From the NCBI RefSeq assembly GCF_900166655.1, contig NZ_FVZB01000007.1, positions 1-64,000 on the forward strand: 64,000 nucleotides of DNA, given 5' to 3'. The notes under the pieces are model-generated. The model saw only the letters and a program-made list of their open reading frames with translations. It was not told the origin of the DNA and ran no database searches. This document shows positions 52,490-61,393 of this stretch, piece by piece. This DNA comes from Halobacillus hunanensis (GTDB taxonomy: Bacteria > Bacillota > Bacilli > Bacillales > Halobacillaceae). Position numbers and translations under genes: made by a program. The number at the start of each line of letters is the position of its first letter. Position 1 is the first letter of the stretch.

Positions 52490-53320
52490 ATGAAAGACCA
52501 TGATGATCAAAAGCCGGATATCATTGATGATGATTTATATGAAGAAATAGATGATGAAGAATTATATGAACTTATTCAAGAGGAAAAGAGGCTGGCCTGG
52601 GAACACGAACGGGAAGAAAAAGAAGAGAGAAAATCTAAGCGTCCGTTTCCAAGATGGCTGTTCTTTCTAATCGCCTTTATGATGATAGCAAACATCATTG
52701 CTGTCATTCCGAAAACGTTCTCGATTCCCGCGATTGATTTCTTAGTGACGTCTGCAAAGCTCTCTACCAATCCAGACATTGATCGATATCAGGAAGCGGT
52801 CGTTGTTGTGGAAGCAGGGCAAAGTAAAGGGACGGGGTTCGCAATCGATAACGAGGGAACGATTATTACAAACCACCATGTGATTGAAGGAAAGAAACGG
52901 ATCTCTGTTGCATTTCCTGACGAGGGTTTGTTTGAAGCCAAAGTTGTTGAGAAGTTTCCTGAGGTTGACTTAGCTGTATTACAAGCCGAAGGAAGCGGCT
53001 TTCCACATCTTACATTGGCAGAACAAACATCTTTCGATGAAGGGGAACCTTTTTATTTTATCGGAAATCCGTTAAGTTTCACAGGAATTGCGAATAAAGG
53101 GACGATTATCGACTCTATTACATTAGAAGATTGGAAGCAGCCTGTTCTAATGCTTGATGCACCAATCTATCGAGGCAATTCGGGAAGTCCAGTCATTAAT
53201 CCTCAAGGAAAAGTGATTGCTGTGGTATTTGCTACCTTAGACCATGAGGAAAAAGGGCGGGTCGGCCTTGCTATCCCTATCGATTATTACTACGAGCGAA
53301 CAAATCAAGAAACCCCCTAA
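52490..53320 (+). CDS. Membrane-anchored trypsin-like serine protease
   Basis: About 276 residues. A very acidic cytoplasmic N-terminus (DDDLYEEIDDEELYELIQEE) is followed by one membrane helix (about 55-74) and an extracytoplasmic chymotrypsin-fold domain. The triad is visible: His130 in TNHHVIEG, Asp160 in EVDLAVLQ and Ser231 in GNSGSPVI. Unlike HtrA there is no PDZ domain, since the protein ends right after the protease. A role in envelope protein quality control or sensing is inferred. ATG 52490 follows GAGGTG; an ATG at 52475 is less supported. Confidence 0.85.
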   Translation: MKDHDDQKPDIIDDDLYEEIDDEELYELIQEEKRLAWEHEREEKEERKSKRPFPRWLFFLIAFMMIANIIAVIPKTFSIPAIDFLVTSAKLSTNPDIDRYQEAVVVVEAGQSKGTGFAIDNEGTIITNHHVIEGKKRISVAFPDEGLFEAKVVEKFPEVDLAVLQAEGSGFPHLTLAEQTSFDEGEPFYFIGNPLSFTGIANKGTIIDSITLEDWKQPVLMLDAPIYRGNSGSPVINPQGKVIAVVFATLDHEEKGRVGLAIPIDYYYERTNQETP

Positions 53321-53349
53321 GTAATAGCTGACGTTTTACTTAGGGGGTT
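53311..53349 (+). terminator. Hairpin at the end of the protease gene
   Basis: AACCCCCTAAGTA and its complement TACTTAGGGGGTT (13-bp stem, 13-base loop) overlap the stop codon. There is no T-run after it (TTAAATAGG), so it may stabilise the mRNA end rather than terminate strongly. Confidence 0.5.
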
Positions 53350-53693
53350 AAATAGGTATTATGAATCATTGTTTTGTAGTTCATAAGACTCATTAAGTGG
53401 GCATGTTTACGTTCTTAACTTGATAATGGTTATTGCGTGATTCTAAATACCTGTTTTTTGAAATGATTATTTAATAAAATGTAAATCGTGTGTGGTGGAA
53501 TACAAGTCGAATATTGAGTAAAATTGTCTTGCTCTATACAATATCCACATACCTGCCTTATACAATTAGTGAAAACTACTTCAGTTTTATATGGTTGATA
53601 CAAAATTGTAATAAAAATGAAACTTTTATTTAAAATACGCCCAAATAGATCAAATATGAAACGAAAATATTTATTAGCTGGAGGTGATGAAGG
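53350..53693. other. AT-rich region upstream of sigI
   Basis: No gene seen. An ACGCCC (53637-53642) and CGAAAAT (53662-53668) pair, 19 bases apart, loosely resembles a sigma-I promoter (C-rich -35, CGAA -10), which would make sigI autoregulated as in B. subtilis; the spacing is longer than I would expect. No other structure stands out. Confidence 0.4.
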
Positions 53694-54431
53694 TTGATCA
53701 GAGGTCTTTTTCGAACGAAGGACACCTCCCTTGATGAACTGGTAGCAGCTGCAAAACAGGGAGACGACAACATTAAAAATGAAATGCTTAAACAGTATCA
53801 ACCTTTTATCGCCAAAAGTGTTTCTGAAGTATGTAAAAGATACATTGATCCAACGAAAGATGATGAATACAGTATCGGTTTGCTCGCTTTTAACGAGGCC
53901 ATTGACGCTTATTCCTGTGACAAAGGCAGCTCGTTCTTATCTTTTGCGAAGCTTGTCATAAAGCGTAAAGTGATTGATTATATCCGAAACGAGCAAAAGC
54001 GTCTTAAAGTAGTTTCTCTTGACGAAGATTATGTTGAGGATGAACAAATGGAAAACCCTTCAGAGGTAAGAGCAGCGAAAGACCGCTATGTTCTTGAGAC
54101 CGAAGCGTGGTATCGCAGGGAGGAGATTCGTGAATTTCAGGCTCATTTGCGAAAGTACAAGCTTTCCTTTGCTGAATTAACAGAAGCTTCTCCTAAACAT
54201 GTGGACGCAAGAGAGTCTGCTATTCAGGTGGCACGTATCGTTTATGAAAACGATGAGCTTCGTCAGCAAGTGCTTGAAAAAGGCCGGCTGCCCATTAAAG
54301 ATCTCGTTAAAGTAGTAGAGGTCAGTAAGAAAACATTGGAGCGAAACCGTAAATTCATCATTGCTATGGTACTCATCTTTTCTGGTGACTATGTGTATCT
54401 AAAAGATTATCTAAAGGGGGTGGGTATGTGA
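53694..54431 (+). CDS. sigI: RNA polymerase sigma factor SigI
   Basis: 245 residues. The sigma-70-type region 2 is visible about residues 25-110 (DEYSIGLLAFNEAIDAYSCDKGSSFLSFAKLVIKRKVIDYIRNE). The C-terminal region (about 190-240, LPIKDLVKVVEVSKKTLERNRKFIIAMVLIFSGDYVYLKDYL) is the special SigI domain instead of a normal region 4. SigI responds to heat and envelope stress in Bacillus. TTG 53694 is the start, supported by a near-perfect ribosome site (GGAGGTGATGAAGG overlapping the spacer). It overlaps rsgI by four bases (GTGA). Confidence 0.95.
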   Translation: MIRGLFRTKDTSLDELVAAAKQGDDNIKNEMLKQYQPFIAKSVSEVCKRYIDPTKDDEYSIGLLAFNEAIDAYSCDKGSSFLSFAKLVIKRKVIDYIRNEQKRLKVVSLDEDYVEDEQMENPSEVRAAKDRYVLETEAWYRREEIREFQAHLRKYKLSFAELTEASPKHVDARESAIQVARIVYENDELRQQVLEKGRLPIKDLVKVVEVSKKTLERNRKFIIAMVLIFSGDYVYLKDYLKGVGM

Positions 54432-55603
54432 GAAAAGGTATTGTCATGGAGCAAAGCAGATCGTATACGATCGTGATGACAAATGATGGGAATTTCCATA
54501 AAGCGAAACTCTTAAAGCGGGCTGAAGTAGGAATGGAAGTGTATTTTCAACCTGCCGTTGTTAAACACAAAGGTTTTGCCCAGGTGTTTACACTGCCCAG
54601 GATGAAATTTGTCGCTGTTGCGTTAGCTTTATTGATTGCCTTATTTCCAGCCTATCTATGGTATGGGAGTAACAAAGCCTATGCTTTTGTAAATATTGAT
54701 ATGAACCCTAGTGTTGAACTTAAGCTTAATAAAAACATGCAAGTCATTGATGTGATTCCGCTGAATGAAGACGCGGAGGTCCTTTTATCAAAGCTTGAGG
54801 ATTGGAGGAATGACCCTGCCTCCGAAGTCACCTTTGACATGATTACATTAAGTCAGGAATTAGGTTATATTAATAACCAAAATCAGGTGCTGATTGGTGT
54901 AAGCTATGTCAAGAAGCATGATGAGGACTTTTCTGCCAAAATTGAAAGCTATTTAGCTAAACAATCTTTTAATATGTCGATAGCTTCCTATAATGTTCCC
55001 AGCCAATTAAGGAAACAGGCGAAAAAGGAAAAGGTATCTGTTAATGAATTGATGGCAGATTCACTTAGTGAATCTAAGAAAGGTGAATCAGCGAAAGTTA
55101 CGATTGAGGCTGACGATAAAGCCATTATACAATCCTTTTACAACCAATCAGAATCGTCAAATTCAAGCGGAAACGAAATGAAAAAGCCGTCTCAGAAGAT
55201 CAACCGTGATTCTTCCAAAGAAATGTTCATTGTCCCAAAGGGTGAATTTAAGCCTAAACCTTCTCAAGCAAAAGAAAAGCAGAATCCTCCAGGCCAAGCT
55301 AAAAAAAAGGATCCTTCACCTCACCCTGGTCAGGCAAACAGAAGTGATCAAGCAGATAAGCGTGCTCATGATCGTCCTGCTTCGGACAAAGAAAAAGCGA
55401 ACAAGAATCATTCATCAAAAGCAAAGAATAATCAACATAGCAAACCTGACCCCTCTAAACGAACTGATGATCATAAACCGGATAAAAAACCGAAACACAA
55501 TGACAAAAACCAGAAGAAAAGCAAAGGTCATAACGGAAATGGCCCTGGCAAGAAGCATAACCATGGCAAAGCGAACAAACATAATGGTAACGGACCTCAC
55601 TAA
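54428..55603 (+). CDS. rsgI: Anti-sigma-I factor RsgI
   Basis: 391 residues. The cytoplasmic N-terminal RsgI domain (about 1-58, MEQSRSYTIVMTNDGNFHKAKLL) binds and holds SigI. One membrane helix (about 60-79) and an outer domain beginning YAFVNIDMNPSVELKLNKNMQVIDVIPLN (about 84-210) follow. The last ~140 residues are a Lys/Asn/Pro/His-rich disordered tail with GPGKKHNHGKANKHNGNGPH at the end, which may touch wall polymers. In B. subtilis, proteolysis of RsgI releases SigI. GTG 54428 overlaps the sigI stop. Confidence 0.93.
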   Translation: MRKGIVMEQSRSYTIVMTNDGNFHKAKLLKRAEVGMEVYFQPAVVKHKGFAQVFTLPRMKFVAVALALLIALFPAYLWYGSNKAYAFVNIDMNPSVELKLNKNMQVIDVIPLNEDAEVLLSKLEDWRNDPASEVTFDMITLSQELGYINNQNQVLIGVSYVKKHDEDFSAKIESYLAKQSFNMSIASYNVPSQLRKQAKKEKVSVNELMADSLSESKKGESAKVTIEADDKAIIQSFYNQSESSNSSGNEMKKPSQKINRDSSKEMFIVPKGEFKPKPSQAKEKQNPPGQAKKKDPSPHPGQANRSDQADKRAHDRPASDKEKANKNHSSKAKNNQHSKPDPSKRTDDHKPDKKPKHNDKNQKKSKGHNGNGPGKKHNHGKANKHNGNGPH

Positions 55604-55630
55604 CACTTCGGCAGAACGAAGTGTTTTTTT
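55602..55630 (+). terminator. Terminator after rsgI
   Basis: ACACTTCG/CGAAGTGT stem with T7; the stop codon touches it. Confidence 0.9.
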
Positions 55631-55683
55631 GTTGTTCATTCTGTGAATATATAAGGGAGGACAGAAAAAGGAGAAGGGTAATC

Positions 55684-56082
55684 ATGGCTAAGGAATGGCT
55701 GGGAGTTAGAAATGGAGAATTAGCACCGTGTCCCAATTCTCCAAATTGTATATCTACACAGGCACAGCGACCCCCTCAGAAAATGGAGTCTTTACCATTT
55801 TTTCACGATAAAGATGGGGCAAAAAACGTCATCTTGAATATCATTGGTGCAGAGAAGGGGACTGAGATTCAAAGCCAGCATGAGGATTATTTACACGTTG
55901 TTTTTACATCGAAGTTTCTGAAGTTTAAAGACGATGTGGAGTTTTATTTTGATCAACTAGAGGAAAGGGTTCATTTTCGGTCTGCTTCAAGAGTTGGCTG
56001 CATAGATTTCGGGGTGAATCGTAAGCGAATGGAACGTATCTCCAAGGAATATCTCGACCAAATGAAAGGGGCATCTTCATGA
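55684..56082 (+). CDS. DUF1499 family protein
   Basis: 132 residues. Family pattern: APCPNSPNCISTQA near the N-terminus, then SQHEDYLHVVFTSKFLKFKDDVEFYFDQLEERVHFRSASRVGCIDFGVNRKRMERI. The function of DUF1499 is unknown. ATG 55684 is chosen because GGAG lies about ten bases before it; the frame is open upstream into the rsgI terminator. It overlaps the following flavin oxidoreductase gene by four bases (ATGA), so the two are co-translated and may act together. Confidence 0.85.
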   Translation: MAKEWLGVRNGELAPCPNSPNCISTQAQRPPQKMESLPFFHDKDGAKNVILNIIGAEKGTEIQSQHEDYLHVVFTSKFLKFKDDVEFYFDQLEERVHFRSASRVGCIDFGVNRKRMERISKEYLDQMKGASS

Positions 56083-57500
56083 AATTTGATTATCAACTGG
56101 CCGTGATCGGCGGTGGATCGGGTGGTTTGACTGTTGCAGCAGGAGCTGCAAGTTTAGGGGCCTCTGTAGCCTTGGTCGAACGCAAAACGGAGTTAGGCGG
56201 TGACTGTTTACATTATGGCTGTATGCCCTCAAAAGCTCTGATTCACAGTGCGGCAGAAGCGCATGTGACTGCAGAGCTGACTGAACTTTCCAGTGAGCAG
56301 TATGATTATTTGTTTACTGTAGCAATGGATAAGGTTTCGAAAGCGGTTGATGAGGTTCAGGCCCATGATTCTAAAGATCGCTTTCTTAAGTTAGGAGTAG
56401 ATCTGTTTGAGGAAGAAGCAAGCTTCGTGAATGAGCATACCCTTCAGGTCGGAGAGGATGTCATTACGGCAAAACGCATCGTGCTGGCTACAGGGTCATC
56501 GCCGGTTGTGCCGCCGATAGAAGGGATGGAGCAAGTCAGCTATTTGACGAATGAATCGATTTTTAATTTAAAGAAACGCCCTCAGTCACTCGTGGTGATT
56601 GGCGGTGGTGTGATTGGCCTTGAATTAGCCCAGGCGATGGCTCGGCTGGGAGTGAATGTTACGATCGTTGAAGCTGGGGATCAGATCGTTGGACAGGAGG
56701 ATCGTGAAATCGCCCAAATAGCGGAACAGGTGATTGGAGAAGAAGTATCGATCTTAACAAACGCGTCTGTGGATCGTGTTGAACAAGGAGCAGAGCAGGT
56801 CGTAGTTCATTATTCTCAAAATGGCATTCAAGGAAGTATCGAAGCTGATCAGCTATTGCTAGCAACAGGACGACAGGCAAATATTGAACGGCTTTCTCTT
56901 GAACGCGCAGGAATCAAGACAAAACATGGAGCCATTGAGGTCGATGATGGTTTGCGAACAAATCAGAACCATATTTATGCTGTTGGCGATTGCAACGGCT
57001 CGATGCCGTTTACTCATGTGGCCGGCATGGAAGGGAAACTTGTCGTTTCAAATGCAGTGCTTGGACTTTCAAGGAAAGTTTCTTATCAAAAGGTTCCATG
57101 GGTGATCTATTCGGCACCAGAAATCTATCATTTGGGCCTGACGGAAGAGCAGGCGAGAGAGAAATATAGGGATCGGCTGCTAACATTTAAGACGAAGCTT
57201 TCTGATCATGACCGATTTATAGCTGAGCGACAGACGGAAGGATTGGTAAAAGTACTAACAACGAGCAGTGGAAAAATTGTAGGCGCGCATGCTGTCGGTC
57301 CAGGTGCAGGGGAGTGGATGCAGGAAGTGGGTACGATCCAGAGCTTAAATAAAAAATTTCAGTCCTTATCCAATGTCATTCATCCTTATCCAGCACGAAA
57401 TACTATCGTTTCCCAGACAGCCGATATCTATTGGCGGGAAAAGCTGTTTGACAGCAATATGAATAGTTTGATCCGCTGGTATGTAAGGAAGTTTAGATAA
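56079..57500 (+). CDS. FAD-dependent disulfide oxidoreductase (mercuric-reductase/lipoamide-dehydrogenase type)
   Basis: 473 residues, class I pyridine nucleotide-disulfide oxidoreductase. FAD motif VIGGGSGGLTVAAGAASLG, redox pair GGDCLHYGCMPSKALIHSA (Cys43, Cys48), NAD motif VVIGGGVIGLELAQAMARLG and the second FAD motif IYAVGDCNGSMPFTHVAGMEG are present. The C-terminal HPYPARNTIVSQTADIYWRE keeps the His-Pro-Tyr-Pro of this subgroup. MerA's N-terminal metal domain and C-terminal Cys pair are absent, so mercury reduction is unlikely; the substrate is unknown. It is coupled to the DUF1499 gene. Confidence 0.88.
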   Translation: MKFDYQLAVIGGGSGGLTVAAGAASLGASVALVERKTELGGDCLHYGCMPSKALIHSAAEAHVTAELTELSSEQYDYLFTVAMDKVSKAVDEVQAHDSKDRFLKLGVDLFEEEASFVNEHTLQVGEDVITAKRIVLATGSSPVVPPIEGMEQVSYLTNESIFNLKKRPQSLVVIGGGVIGLELAQAMARLGVNVTIVEAGDQIVGQEDREIAQIAEQVIGEEVSILTNASVDRVEQGAEQVVVHYSQNGIQGSIEADQLLLATGRQANIERLSLERAGIKTKHGAIEVDDGLRTNQNHIYAVGDCNGSMPFTHVAGMEGKLVVSNAVLGLSRKVSYQKVPWVIYSAPEIYHLGLTEEQAREKYRDRLLTFKTKLSDHDRFIAERQTEGLVKVLTTSSGKIVGAHAVGPGAGEWMQEVGTIQSLNKKFQSLSNVIHPYPARNTIVSQTADIYWREKLFDSNMNSLIRWYVRKFR

Positions 57501-57536
57501 AAGCTGCCTCATCTTTTTTGAAAAAGAGGACAGCCA

Positions 57537-58136
57537 TTATGAAGGGTCGCCTAGTAATCCGTAGAAGAATAAGTGGGTGAATTCATCGGTGAATCGCTGG
57601 ATGTCTTCTTCTGTCCGATAAAGTTCTTTATGTTTTCGTAAAGCCTGAGCATACATATCGATATAAATCATAATCGATTGATAGGAAAGCTCATCAGAAA
57701 TGTATCCTTCCGCCTTTCCTTGTTCAATCAGTTCGATGAAAAGCGGGATCGATTCTTCGTTCGTAAAAGAACTGATAAACGCCTTAATTTCAGGATGCTC
57801 TGACATGATCGACTGGATAAAGTCAGCGTCCAGGTGAAAAAAACTTTCTTTCTCACTGAGGACCATGCGATCAAGTTTTCCTTTGAAATTAAGATCAGGG
57901 CTGTGGAGAATGGCACGGGAAGTTTCCAGTAGATCATAAGCGAATGATTTAATGGTTTCCAGCAGGAGCTGATCTTTCCCGCCAAAGTAATTATAAATGG
58001 TCACTTGGGAAACGTCGGCTGCTTTTGCAATTTGCTGGATGCTGACTTTCTGCACGCCATCCTTTGAAAAAAGTTCAAACGAGGCTGCAATAATATTATT
58101 TTTCTTCCGTTCTTTTCGTTTTTCAAACCCGTTCAT
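57537..58136 (-). CDS. TetR/AcrR-family transcriptional regulator
   Basis: About 199 residues. The N-terminal helix-turn-helix (about 12-58) reads NNIIAASFELFSKDGVQKVSIQQIAKAADVSQVTIYNYFGGKDQLL, a textbook TetR signature. The C-terminal ligand-binding domain is variable. ATG 58136 is preferred (GAGGTG upstream); an in-frame ATG lies at 58163. It converges with the flavin oxidoreductase gene and is divergent from yhcX. Its ligand and targets are unknown; the nearest divergent gene is yhcX. Confidence 0.88.
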   Translation of the reverse strand: MNGFEKRKERKKNNIIAASFELFSKDGVQKVSIQQIAKAADVSQVTIYNYFGGKDQLLLETIKSFAYDLLETSRAILHSPDLNFKGKLDRMVLSEKESFFHLDADFIQSIMSEHPEIKAFISSFTNEESIPLFIELIEQGKAEGYISDELSYQSIMIYIDMYAQALRKHKELYRTEEDIQRFTDEFTHLFFYGLLGDPS

Positions 58137-58302
58137 AGGCTTCACCTCACTTTTACTATACAATCAGTTATGAACTTAATCAAAATATTCATTTCATATT
58201 CAATATAGATAAAGAGGAAAGAGAACTAGACAGTTTAGTCGATTATTCAGTACGATAGAAGTGTTTCGCTTTGTAAGACTTTTCATAGAAAGGAACGAAC
58301 TT

Positions 58303-59865
58303 ATGTCTAAACTTGATTTATCACAATTTGAGAAAAAAATGATAGTACGTAATATGCAAGAAAATGATATAGAGCAGATTTTTGCGTTGCAGGAGTTGTG
58401 TTTTCCGAATATGGATCCATGGAAGAGGGCTCATCTTGAAAGTCATCTCAGGCATTTCCCTGAAGGACAGTTTGTCGTCGAATATGATGGCGAAATTATC
58501 GGAAGCTGTTCAAGTCTAATTGTTAATTTTGACGAGTACGATGATAAACATACATGGGATGATATTACGGATGAAGGGTATATCACAAACCATGACCCGG
58601 ATGGGTACAACCTGTACGGTATTGAAGTGATGGTGCATCCGGAATTTCGCCGGATGAAGATTGGCCGGAGGTTGTACGAAGCGCGGAAAGAATTGGCGCG
58701 TGAAATGAATTTAAAAAGTATCATCATCGGGGGCCGTATTCCGAACTATCATAAATATGAGCAGGAGATGTCACCAAGAGAATATGTCGAAGAGGTGCGT
58801 AATCAAAATATTTATGATCCTGTCTTAACGTTTCAAATAATTAACGGGTTCACAGTGATGCGTATCAACCCAAACTACTTGCCGGATGATAAGGCTTCAT
58901 CAAAATACGCCACATTAATGGAGTGGAATAATATTGATTATCGTGCGCGGACGAAACGTCATTTTAAGACGAGCCACCCTGTCCGTATTATGGTGATTCA
59001 ATACATGATGAAAAATATCGATTCTTTCGAAGAGTTCAGCCGACAGTGTGAGTATTATGTCGATGTTGCAGCGGATTATGGCTCAGACTTTGCTGTGTTT
59101 CCGGAAATTTTCACGACGCAGTTAATGTCTTTTCTCGAGGAAAAGGTGCCATCCCAGGCGGTAAGAAGATTATCTGACTTTACGGAGGACTATATTCGAA
59201 TGTTCGAGCACCTGGCAGTGAAGTACAATGTGAATATTATCGGTGGATCGCATTTCGTTGAAGAAGATGAGCAGATTTATAACATCTCTTATTTATTCAG
59301 ACGTGATGGTACGATCGAAAAGCAGTACAAAATTCACGTCACACCGAATGAGCGCACGTGGTGGGGGATCCAGCCTGGAGATGCGGTGAAAGTGTTTGAT
59401 ACCGATTGTGGAAAAATTGCCATCCAAATTTGTTATGACATTCAATTTCCTGAACTGGCCCGCTATGCAGTGGACCAGGGAGCCAATATTATTTTTGTTC
59501 CGTTCTGTACAGATGACCGCCAAGGTTACTTGCGCGTCCGCTATTGTGCTCAGGCTCGTGCGGTTGAAAATCAGGTATATACGGTCATTGCCGGAACGGT
59601 TGGCAACATGACGCAAGTTGAAAATATGGATATCCAATATGCTCAGTCCGGGGTTTTTACACCATCCGATTTTGAATTTGCACGTGATGGTGTGGTTGGA
59701 GAGTGTAACCCTAATGTGGAGACTGTTGTGGTCGGTGATGTCGACTTGGAAGTTTTGCGAAGACAGAGAAAGTCAGGTACGGTAAGACAGCTTCGCGATC
59801 GCCGTCGTGATTTATTTGAGTTGAATTATCATATTGATACAGAAGTTAAGCCGGATCGGACATAA
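58303..59865 (+). CDS. yhcX: GNAT acetyltransferase-nitrilase fusion (YhcX)
   Basis: About 520 residues joining two enzymes. Residues about 12-200 form a GNAT acyltransferase (VRNMQENDIEQIFALQELCFP; acetyl-CoA loop VHPEFRRMKIGRRLYEARKEL). Residues about 225-505 are a carbon-nitrogen hydrolase with the nitrilase triad Glu (AVFPEIF, ~267), Lys (QYKIHVTPNE, ~342) and Cys (IQICYDIQFPE, ~377). This domain order and length match B. subtilis YhcX. The substrate is not established. ATG 58303 is chosen over an upstream in-frame start because AAAGGAACG precedes it. Confidence 0.9.
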   Translation: MSKLDLSQFEKKMIVRNMQENDIEQIFALQELCFPNMDPWKRAHLESHLRHFPEGQFVVEYDGEIIGSCSSLIVNFDEYDDKHTWDDITDEGYITNHDPDGYNLYGIEVMVHPEFRRMKIGRRLYEARKELAREMNLKSIIIGGRIPNYHKYEQEMSPREYVEEVRNQNIYDPVLTFQIINGFTVMRINPNYLPDDKASSKYATLMEWNNIDYRARTKRHFKTSHPVRIMVIQYMMKNIDSFEEFSRQCEYYVDVAADYGSDFAVFPEIFTTQLMSFLEEKVPSQAVRRLSDFTEDYIRMFEHLAVKYNVNIIGGSHFVEEDEQIYNISYLFRRDGTIEKQYKIHVTPNERTWWGIQPGDAVKVFDTDCGKIAIQICYDIQFPELARYAVDQGANIIFVPFCTDDRQGYLRVRYCAQARAVENQVYTVIAGTVGNMTQVENMDIQYAQSGVFTPSDFEFARDGVVGECNPNVETVVVGDVDLEVLRRQRKSGTVRQLRDRRRDLFELNYHIDTEVKPDRT

Positions 59866-59876
59866 GATCAGCAGTT

Positions 59877-59912
59877 AAAAGGCGGACCAGCTCATGGTTC
59901 GTCTTTTTTACG
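59877..59912 (+). terminator. Terminator after yhcX
   Basis: AAGGCGGACC/GGTTCGTCTT stem (with G-T pairs) and T6. Confidence 0.8.
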
Positions 59913-59965
59913 TCGTGTTATAATCATTTTAATGAATTTTCTACATATAAGAAAAGGTGATGTTT

Positions 59966-61393
59966 ATGCATGATCCTTCATCTCAATTGAAAACATTAAA
60001 AAATATTGCTGAGTTGTTGAATGAGTCTACAAATAAACAGGTTCTCGGTAATGTGTTGAGAAAGTTCATTTCCATGACTGATTTTGAAACGGGATGGATT
60101 TTTCTTGAAAATAAAGCGGGAGTGCAGCTTGTGGCGGATGATGGGCTTCCTCCTGCGTTAGCCCGTAATCAGAAGCAGCGTATGTGCGGGGAGGACTGTC
60201 ATTGTGTATCGCGATTTAAAAATGGCCGGCTGACAAAGGCCACAAGTATTATTGCCTGTAAGCGGATTGAACAGGCATTGGAAGAAGGAATCGAGGGGAC
60301 GGATGGCATTACACATCATGCAACGGTGCCCTTGCAAACACCGGAGAGAGCGTTTGGCTTATTCAACGTCGCGATGAGACATAAGACAAGTTATTCGGAA
60401 GATCTGCAGTTGTTAGAGGCGGTTGCGCTGCAGATTGGTACAGCGCTTGAACGAATCGAGCGGTTTGAAGCGGAGGAAGAATGGAGCACGCTGCTCATGA
60501 AATCTCATCAGTTGACGAAAAGCATTCAAGAGGCGGACACGTTACATAGTTTACGAACGACTGTTGAACATGGTTTGCAAGAATTATACCCAGGAGGTTC
60601 GATTCAATGGTCCAGCGGAGAAGCAGACGAAGCGGCTGATTCGTTCGGTAGCATAAGCCCGCAGTTGATCGACATGGAAGGGCGGTCTTTTTCCAAAGCA
60701 GAAACAGAGATTTTTGAGCTGGTAAAGGAATATAGCAGGGTAGCAGAACGAAAGCTGTTGCTTAGTGAAAAGGAAAAAGCGATGGCTAGAAGAGAGGAAA
60801 GGTCGCGGTTTGCCCAGGATTTACATGATTCCGTCAATCAATTACTTTTCTCAATCGTGTTAACTTCAAAGGCCGTGAGCCGTTCAGCTATCTCGGTTCC
60901 AACTTTAAAAGAGCAAGTGGATTACATCCATGATATTTCATCACAGGCGTTGAAGGAAATGCGCGCACTCGTTACTGAGGAAAAAGGCGGTCGATTTAAG
61001 AAAGGTGTCTTAGCTGAATTGCGGTCATACGCAAGTACGATTGGGCTTCGGTGTACCGTTGATTCAGCGGGTACGACCTCCATACCCTATGCTGTAGAAG
61101 AGAGCTTGTTCAGAATTGGGCAAGAGTCGTTGCATAATGTCTGGAAGCATGCAGCAATCGACGTTGTTGCTGTAACGTTACAAAAGCTTCCCCATCAAGT
61201 GGTGCTTGAGATCCGTGATGAGGGCACAGGTTTTACGAATGTAGATTGTTATGATCACTCCTTTGGCTTATCGGGGATGCGGGAGAGAGCATCGCATCAT
61301 CGGGGCAAGGTTACGGTCACGAGTCAGCCTGAAGGAGGAACCACGGTTCGAGTGAAGATACCTGTAGAAGGGGGAGAAGTTAAAGATGATTAA
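59966..61393 (+). CDS. GAF-domain sensor histidine kinase (NarL-system type)
   Basis: About 475 residues, no membrane segment, so a cytoplasmic sensor. The N-terminal GAF domain (about 5-155) contains four cysteines, MCGEDCHC (74, 78, 80) and Cys98 in IIACKRIEQ, a possible metal, Fe-S or redox site. The kinase core has the HisKA_3 phospho-acceptor His287 in RFAQDLHDSVNQLLFS and an ATPase part with ESLFRIGQESLHNVWKHA and RDEGTGFTN..FGLSGMRERA. ATG 59966 follows AAAAGGTG. It overlaps the response regulator gene by eight bases. The signal is unknown. Confidence 0.9.
   Translation: MHDPSSQLKTLKNIAELLNESTNKQVLGNVLRKFISMTDFETGWIFLENKAGVQLVADDGLPPALARNQKQRMCGEDCHCVSRFKNGRLTKATSIIACKRIEQALEEGIEGTDGITHHATVPLQTPERAFGLFNVAMRHKTSYSEDLQLLEAVALQIGTALERIERFEAEEEWSTLLMKSHQLTKSIQEADTLHSLRTTVEHGLQELYPGGSIQWSSGEADEAADSFGSISPQLIDMEGRSFSKAETEIFELVKEYSRVAERKLLLSEKEKAMARREERSRFAQDLHDSVNQLLFSIVLTSKAVSRSAISVPTLKEQVDYIHDISSQALKEMRALVTEEKGGRFKKGVLAELRSYASTIGLRCTVDSAGTTSIPYAVEESLFRIGQESLHNVWKHAAIDVVAVTLQKLPHQVVLEIRDEGTGFTNVDCYDHSFGLSGMRERASHHRGKVTVTSQPEGGTTVRVKIPVEGGEVKDD

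Noticed and set aside
53311-53349. ACCCCC in the hairpin as the -35 of a sigma-I promoter
   Set aside because: It is about 380 bases before sigI and has no CGAA box at the right distance.
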